Assembly (NCBI GenBank): GCA_043820045.1
Contig: JBDREF010000225.1
Coordinates: 1-9,254 of the forward strand
Length of the DNA: 9,254 bases
Direction of reading: 5' to 3'
DNA from: JBDREF01 sp043820045
GTDB taxonomy: Bacteria > Planctomycetota > Phycisphaerae > Sedimentisphaerales > Anaerobacaceae
The position numbers and the translations under genes are program-made. Positions 1 to 5,600 of the stretch are shown here, piece by piece; position 1 is the stretch's first letter, and every line of letters begins with the position of its first letter. The notes below the pieces were generated by a model. It made no database searches and was not told the DNA's origin. It was given only the letters and a program-made list of their open reading frames with translations.

Positions 1-594
1 CAGGGCCACGTCCTGCACCACTGCCTCCGCCAGGTCCACCGCCTGGGGGGAGGACCACAGGGCGTCGAATTCCTCCTGCACCCACCGGACGCCCTCCTCG
101 CTCTCGTCAAGCCAAACCAGTTCATAGTTGCTGATCCAGGCCGTCCGGGACTCATTGGCGCTGCCGATAAAGCAGACCCGCGATCCGTCCGTCCGGGTGA
201 TCACGCCGGCCTTGCCGTGGATCAGGCCGAAGACCTCATCGGGGAGGACCTTTACTTTGAGAAGGCCGCTTTGAAGAAAGGCATAGAGCCTCTGGAGCCT
301 CGCCTTCATGGGTACGCCGATCTCGGCGGGAAGCGAAGCGCACCATTCGCGGTGCATTCCCCACTTGGCCGCCCGTGCGGTCTGGACGTCCAAAGGGTTG
401 AGGCAGGAGTTGCAGACCACTCGAACGCAGGTCTCGCCGCCTTCCGGCGTCATCCGCTCCAGAGCCTCGCCCGCCACCTCCAGCAGGGATGAGCTGAAAA
501 ATCCGGCAATCCGGTCGTACCGGCGGGCGCCCTGCAACTGAGTCGTCAGGAAATTCTTCAAGGGACTGCGGCGTGAGGAGTAGCGATGGATCAT
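1..594 (-). CDS. PLD-like domain protein, N-terminal 198 codons (runs off left edge)
   Basis: This is an open frame from an ATG at 594 down to base 1 without a stop, so only the N-terminal 198 residues are present. An in-frame TAA two codons upstream of the ATG rules out a longer start. No clear Shine-Dalgarno sequence precedes it. Residues 20-70 read RRYDRIAGFFSSS and then VRVVCNS, typical of the start of PLDc_2-type nuclease domains. The catalytic half follows as HGK (H126, K128) and GSANES (N147, E148), the HxK...GSxN pattern of phospholipase D-fold nucleases. By family knowledge, such N-terminal domains occur either alone (DrmC- and DpdK-type proteins of defence systems) or fused to a superfamily 2 helicase. 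The window ends too soon to decide. Expected role: DNA-targeting nuclease or DNA-binding subunit in defence. It lies 37 bases after the TOPRIM gene, so it may be co-transcribed, but its higher GC content suggests a different origin. Confidence 0.85.
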   Translation of the reverse strand, partial: MIHRYSSRRSPLKNFLTTQLQGARRYDRIAGFFSSSLLEVAGEALERMTPEGGETCVRVVCNSCLNPLDVQTARAAKWGMHREWCASLPAEIGVPMKARLQRLYAFLQSGLLKVKVLPDEVFGLIHGKAGVITRTDGSRVCFIGSANESRTAWISNYELVWLDESEEGVRWVQEEFDALWSSPQAVDLAEAVVQDVAL

Positions 595-631
595 GGGTTA
601 ATACGGCCGTTTTCCAGATCTAATATCTAAA

Positions 632-1270
632 CTACATTGCTTTGATTATTGTCCTCAATGGATTCAGATTGGTGTGATTCCAGTTCCATGCGCCTGCTTT
701 TGCGGCTTCTCCAACTTTAAGTCCAGCGAAATCTTGTTTGCCTGCAAGATAGGTGTGCAGGCGGGTTTTGTGAAGGTCTTTTAATGTAATACCTTTTGTT
801 TTCAGACAATTGACATATAGGTCTACACATTCGTGAACCAGATCGCCTTCCGTTGTGGAAAGACAAAGATCTTCAAGGGTTCCCGGCAACAGCGAACTGC
901 CTTCTGAGCCAGATTCAAAACCGGGAAACAACATATAGGCAACACAGGGCTTACCTTCAGCGAAAGTAAAGGGTCTCTCCGGCACAGCGAATCCATTCTT
1001 TTTCAGAGCGGTTTTTATACTTTTTTCAGCCCCATCAGGGTTTTTTTCAGCATCTCGTCCAATAAGCATGGTTGAGGCTTTCTCATATCCCGAAAGCTCC
1101 TTGAAAGTTTTCAGATATTGGCCCAGATTACTAATACCGCCAAAATCTATCACTTGAATGTCATGGACGACAAAAGCCTGATATGCCCAGATAAAGAAAA
1201 AATAGGCATCTGCTCCCTCAACAAGAATTATCTTATCCTTTTCGATTGCAGTTGGTTTTCTGGGAGGCAT
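632..1270 (-). CDS. TOPRIM-fold protein, DUF3226 family, partner of the upstream ATPase
   Basis: This 212-residue protein resembles the DUF3226 family, a TOPRIM-related group usually encoded beside an AAA_21 ATPase. The N-terminus carries the TOPRIM glutamate motif in ILVEGADAYFF (E18), then FGGISNL (G44, G45), then LIGRDAEKN (D73, E75) at the place of the metal-binding DxD. PGTLEDL (130-136) is a further motif I associate with this family. TOPRIM domains bind Mg2+ and cut or remodel nucleic acid in OLD nucleases, topoisomerases and the PARIS effector AriB, so a nuclease effector role is inferred. The ATG starts one base after the ATPase stop (TGATATG) and has a Shine-Dalgarno GGAGGTG seven bases upstream, inside the end of the ATPase gene, which implies coupled translation. 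The second acidic position reads D-A-E rather than D-x-D; whether that is normal for the family needs an alignment. No membrane segment or signal peptide is visible. Confidence 0.87.
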   Translation of the reverse strand: MPPRKPTAIEKDKIILVEGADAYFFFIWAYQAFVVHDIQVIDFGGISNLGQYLKTFKELSGYEKASTMLIGRDAEKNPDGAEKSIKTALKKNGFAVPERPFTFAEGKPCVAYMLFPGFESGSEGSSLLPGTLEDLCLSTTEGDLVHECVDLYVNCLKTKGITLKDLHKTRLHTYLAGKQDFAGLKVGEAAKAGAWNWNHTNLNPLRTIIKAM

Positions 1271-1271
1271 A

Positions 1272-2345
1272 TCACCGCACCTCCGAATTGGTATCTATGG
1301 CCACCTTGAGCATGTCGTAATCGAAGATCTTTGCTTGGGTTTCATCATCAATCCTATCGAGCCTCAGATATGTAAAATCCTCCTTAAGATCGCCGGATAA
1401 TCCATTATATGCGGCCTCAAGGCATTCATAGCTGTGCGTGGTTGCGATCACCTGACAGTTGAATTCTCTGGCGGCCCTTCCAATCCCCTCCCAGATCTTT
1501 TCCATTACAGAATAATGAAGCCCATTTTCAAACTCATCAATGAGAACGATCCCGTCTTTTGCATTGGCAATGGAAAGAATAATTGATAGGAGTTTGGAAA
1601 CACCCTCCCCCATATACGATACGGGTATTTTCCGTTTCAATCCTATATCTCCATGAATCATTGAGATGTTACCCATTGAAACCGAAGAGAGTGCTTCTAA
1701 ATTGGGTTCAATAATTCTGAGGAATTTTATAACTTCATCCTGTTTTCCCACGATGTCCAGTTTCCCGAATCTCTCTGCGTCCTCGTTCGGATTCATTAAA
1801 CTACGCGAAGAGATAATCATCGCTTGTGCCTTCTCCGCTTTCATGTAGTCAACATGCAATCCCAAACCTTCAATGCCCATGAGGAGATGCGATGTTGCTT
1901 TCTTGCCGTTCATTTTGTAAGTTATATCGAGAGCATACGAAGGCGTTGGTTTCTGATCGGTTCTGATCTGTAGATGTTGACCTCCTTGATCGGTTGTTTT
2001 TGCACGCACCAAAGACGGTGTATAATTTGGATTGAATTTTATAGTCATCGTCTCAGTTGAACTGACAGACGTTACTGAGATGCTTATTTCCTTTTCCATT
2101 TCATAATCATGAAAAATGGGCGCCCACATTGTTTCAGGTTCAAGTGGCAAAACGCTTACACCCCGCCTTGCGAATTGATTCGCGATCATTTGCGGATTCA
2201 TTCTGTCAAAGAAGAGGAACATCGCCTCAAGTAAAGAGGTTTTCCCCGCATTGTTCTTCCCGCCCACAAGGGTTATCCTTGGCAACTGAGGGATAGAGAG
2301 GTTCTCAAATCCCTTAAATCCTTTAATTTCTATCCCGGTTATCAT
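1272..2345 (-). CDS. ABC-type AAA ATPase (AAA_21/AAA_15, OLD-like), partner of the TOPRIM protein
   Basis: This 357-residue ATPase of the SMC/RecF-like ABC class opens with MITGIEIKGFKGF, the usual first strand of the family. Walker A is GGKNNAGKTS (residues 28-37), the GxNNxGKT form common in OLD, AriA and AbiLi proteins. The central region (about 70-230) is variable. The ABC signature-like segment YMGEGVSKLL (244-253) is followed by Walker B and D-loop IVLIDEFENGLH (266-277, catalytic E after D) and the H-loop TTHS (302-305). All nucleotide-binding motifs are intact. The frame stays open to an ATG at 2447, but I chose the ATG at 2345 because AGGGGG lies seven bases upstream and because conservation starts there. 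Its TGA stop sits one base before the TOPRIM ATG. Family knowledge suggests an ATP-dependent sensor or scaffold that holds or activates the TOPRIM effector, as AriA does for AriB in PARIS. That assignment is inference from architecture. It is AT-richer than the helicase operon. Confidence 0.9.
   Translation of the reverse strand: MITGIEIKGFKGFENLSIPQLPRITLVGGKNNAGKTSLLEAMFLFFDRMNPQMIANQFARRGVSVLPLEPETMWAPIFHDYEMEKEISISVTSVSSTETMTIKFNPNYTPSLVRAKTTDQGGQHLQIRTDQKPTPSYALDITYKMNGKKATSHLLMGIEGLGLHVDYMKAEKAQAMIISSRSLMNPNEDAERFGKLDIVGKQDEVIKFLRIIEPNLEALSSVSMGNISMIHGDIGLKRKIPVSYMGEGVSKLLSIILSIANAKDGIVLIDEFENGLHYSVMEKIWEGIGRAAREFNCQVIATTHSYECLEAAYNGLSGDLKEDFTYLRLDRIDDETQAKIFDYDMLKVAIDTNSEVR
1278..1284 (-). 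promoter_or_regulatory. Ribosome binding site of the TOPRIM gene
   Basis: The minus strand reads GGAGGTG with a seven-base spacer before the ATG at 1270. It lies wholly within the last codons of the ATPase gene, so translation of the two proteins is probably coupled. It fixes the start of the 212-residue TOPRIM protein. Confidence 0.8.
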
Positions 2346-2352
2346 AAGGCAG

Positions 2353-2358
2353 CCCCCT
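2353..2358 (-). promoter_or_regulatory. Ribosome binding site deciding the ATPase start
   Basis: The minus strand carries AGGGGG seven bases before the ATG at 2345. No comparable site lies before the upstream in-frame ATG at 2447, so translation most likely starts at 2345, which also matches where the conserved ATPase N-terminus begins. Confidence 0.65.
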
Positions 2359-2404
2359 ACAGAATTTCTAAATTTGATTTGCGCAGGTACATTATCGCTG
2401 CATT

Positions 2405-2456
2405 CTATATTCGCCGCCTGATTTCCGGCAGCGCCACAACATCTCAACTATATTCG
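2405..2456 (-). repeat. Two direct copies of CGAATATAG in the ATPase leader
   Basis: The nine-base word CGAATATAG occurs on the minus strand at 2448-2456 and again at 2405-2413, 43 bases apart start to start. Both lie between the candidate -10 and the ATPase start codon. They could be paired operator half-sites or a coincidence in AT-rich DNA; neither copy is an inverted repeat. Confidence 0.3.
2447..2452 (-). promoter_or_regulatory. Weak candidate -10 element for the ATPase/TOPRIM genes
   Basis: On the minus strand TATAGT matches the sigma70 -10 consensus at five of six positions and sits in an AT-rich stretch about 100 bases before the ATPase start. The -35 region at 16-19 bases spacing (AAGTAT) is poor. 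A promoter is expected somewhere in this gap because the gap separates two modules, but this exact site is a guess. Confidence 0.2.
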
Positions 2457-2624
2457 TTAGTAATCTTGCATACTTTTTAAAATCAGTTAATTAGTGAATG
2501 TAAGGCCCATATTTCACACCTTATCACACACGGCCGGGGCCATTTTCTCAGTTCTCCGTCAACTGTGTCATTGGCATGGGTTAAGCGTACTAATAAAATA
2601 AACCCTACCCCCTTTCTCCTCGCA

Positions 2625-5600
2625 TCAAAACGGCTTTCGAATAAGCTCAAACAAGGTCTTCGGTTGAAGCTGTGTTATCCCGGCTGCTGTAGCTTCGTTG
2701 CAGGCTTGTATAATCGTTGTGTGTTGGTCAGCCCAAAGCGGATGCACGATGAATTCGCCGTGTGCTCCGGAGCGAGCTGCGGGTAAACCTCCAAACATTG
2801 CCGGTGTCCAGCCGGAGGGTTGGAGCGTTTGGAAATAAGATGGCGCTGCCGATGCAAACAACGGCTGCCAGTAGGGTGTGGTCAAGTCCACAGGCGCGTT
2901 GGCATCGAGTGCTAGGCGAGCCATATCCACAGCAAGTCGCCAATCGAGTATGCAATGCCAGGCGAGGTTTGCGTAGTCCCGAAGGCAGTCCGGACAAGAG
3001 GTTTGGCAAGTGTCGGCATGGCGAGGAGCAAGCCAGTTGCTAATAAGGGATTGGCTCGGATTAGCCATGAAGTGCAGGAGTCGTTCGAGTTCAGCAGGCT
3101 GTGCGAAGTAGGAGCAATAACCTGCGCCATTCTCAAGGCTATCAGAGAGGAAGATTTGGCCGACAATCGTGCCTGCCTGCCGGATTACGCGCAGGCCCAC
3201 CCCGATCTCTAAGGGGCTTATGTCCAGCAGCACGGAAACGGCGCGGCGGAGCATGAAACCGAAAGAGTAAAATGCCGCTCGACTTTCTACCCGCAACGGT
3301 GAAAGGTCAAGTTCCGGCCGAACGGTGTGAAGGCCCACAACAAGAATGTCTGTGCGTTTGATAGAGCCAAGAGCGCGCACGTCAGGCTGTGCAGCTTGGT
3401 CGTAAGTTGGACTCGGGCTGCGCAAGTTGTGCTGAGCCATTTGGTCACTAATATGATCTATCGCTTCCTGCGTCACCCACGTTTCAGAACCGACCAATTT
3501 TCGGAACTCAAACATCCTACCGGCGTTGTCATTCACAACGCAGACCTCCGCTTCATCAGACCAGAATTCGCAATTTGCCACAGTTTGCATTGGTAGCAAA
3601 CCAGGGTCGGTCTTAGGCCGTGACGCGCGTGGCGTCCACTCGAAGATGCCGTCGAAATCCCAGTTAGCACCGAACCATGTCCTGAACCCATGGGGTTGAG
3701 CGAGTTGAATAGTTTTAAAGGTGGGAGATGCGCATACTGGGCATAACGGGCTCTCCGAAGCGGGGCGCAACACTACGGCGTGACAATTTTGGCATGTGCC
3801 GATTGGCGTTGGCGCACCTAGCGGGTCTGCTTTTTCAACTGCTCGTCGACCTCGCTGCTCGTAATGAACAACCCCCGCTGCAGCGTAAACGACTCCATCC
3901 TTCACGGTTTCCGCACCAGGTGCAAATTGACTGATAGCAAGATCGAGATCGCGATCCACTGTTTCTTTGGGGGGCCATTCACGGGAACGGCAGGGGTCCC
4001 CGTGGAAGAGATAGCGCGTCCGCGTCGGGAAACCAAACATGGGCAGCAACCCTGCATTTGCAAGCCGTTCACTAAGAGAAGCCTTTAAATATACTGGGTC
4101 ATTTGCGATGCTCGTTACCTCAGCGACCAGATTGTTACGAACCCACATGAGGATATCCGAACGCTGCTTTATTAACTCCGGCTCAGCAAATGTGAGCAGG
4201 GTGTCGCACGTGTGTTCCACAGCAGCTTGGTTCCGCTGGATCCATGCATTCACCATCTCGGCAACAGTCGGTCCGCCATTCGCACCAGGCGGTGGTTGAT
4301 TCCAGCCTGTCGCCTCACCAAACTCGCCATGTACACTGTCACTGGAGCCAGTCAGAAGCCCAGGCACAACAAATGCTTGCCGCAACACCTCTTTCACCAG
4401 CACACGGCGGAGAATGCGCCTTCGTCTCAGGTCTACGTATGGTTGCGGCGGCAGTTCCGCGGTGATGCGGTCGGGGTATTGAAAGTAGTAGTCATCATGG
4501 CTTCGTCCGCGGCAAAGCGTAAGTGCCACGCTTAGACCGGTTTCACGCCGGCCTGCACGACCGACGCGCTGCTGGTAGTTGAAACGCATTGGCGGCATGT
4601 TGGCCATCATCACCCCGAGGAGTGCGCCGATATCCACACCAACTTCCATTGTTGTGGTCACACAGAGCAGGTCTATTTCATCAGTGCGCGGTTCCTCATC
4701 GTGTGGCAAACAGCGCCCTTGGAAGAGCCGCTGACGGCGGCGAGCATCGTTCTTGTCCGTGTTCTTGTCCGTTTGTCCCGTCAGTTCTTCGCAGTTGAGC
4801 CGGAACAGTTCGCGCGAGTGCAGGGCGAGAAAACGATAATAATCGTCTGCAACCGGCATATCGGCAATGGGCCGTGCGGATTCGAGCGGCACAAGGCATT
4901 CTATGCAGAGACCGCCTGATGGATGCAGATGAAGTCGCCGGCACTGCGGGCAGGCGTAATAGCTATCACCGGGACGCACGAGGCACAAATACTCGGCAAA
5001 GAGCACGCCCGTCTGAGCTGGATTGCAAACTCGTGTATGATACAGCAAATCAAAAACTTCCCGCTCTAAGTCCGGCGGTGACTCGTCGTTGTGAAGCGCG
5101 ACACTGTGGAGATATTGCCTAACAAAGACGGGAACATTTGCCTGTGAGTATGCTCCGTGAGTCGAGAGGCGATAGCGCCGCGAGCCAAGGAGTTGGATCA
5201 CGCTGTCCGCCGCCTCCTGCACCAGTGTTCGGGCCGCTTGTTGTCTATCTGTTGTGGCGAGGCCGATGCCAAGCGCCTCAAGGCTGCGTCTGCCGGAGGC
5301 GAAAATTGCATCGGTGACTTCGCGGAAGGCCGTCTCCCGGATGTGTTGAAGATGCTCCTGTTCAGCAGGTGCGAGCGGCGGGTTGACACGCGGTGCCGGC
5401 TGGCCAACGGAATGCCACTCGTAAAGCCGCCGCCACGAGCCTTCACGCTTACGAGGATCAGTCCACAGCGTGCTTTGCGTGAAGCCTCCGGGATTAATTC
5501 CTTGCATGAGGAGCCGTGCAGATATGTCCTCGGTGAGTTGGGTAATGGGAAACGGCCCGTGTTGGCCTCGTTGAAGGATTTGCTGCGCGGCCCGTGCGTT

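Larger units (their letters stand above)
2346..2624. other. 279-base gap between the helicase operon and the ATPase/TOPRIM pair
   Basis: This is the only sizeable non-coding stretch. No tRNA, strong intrinsic terminator or long inverted repeat is visible. Just past the helicase stop there is a short imperfect hairpin, CAGTT...AACTG (2549-2565, five-base stem, seven-base loop), without a downstream T-run. The part nearest the ATPase is AT-rich and probably holds its promoter. The change of composition here suggests a cassette boundary. Confidence 0.6.

Noticed and set aside
217..541. Short plus-strand frames over the left-edge gene
   Set aside because: The minus-strand frame there encodes a clear PLD-type active site, so these are shadows.
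2346..2447. 34-residue N-terminal extension of the ATPase from an ATG at 2447
   Set aside because: The extension has no family similarity and no ribosome binding site, whereas the ATG at 2345 has AGGGGG at seven bases and begins the conserved strand.
2549..2565. Possible terminator hairpin after the helicase
   Set aside because: The stem is only five base pairs and no T-run follows in the transcription direction, so it is not convincing as an intrinsic terminator.
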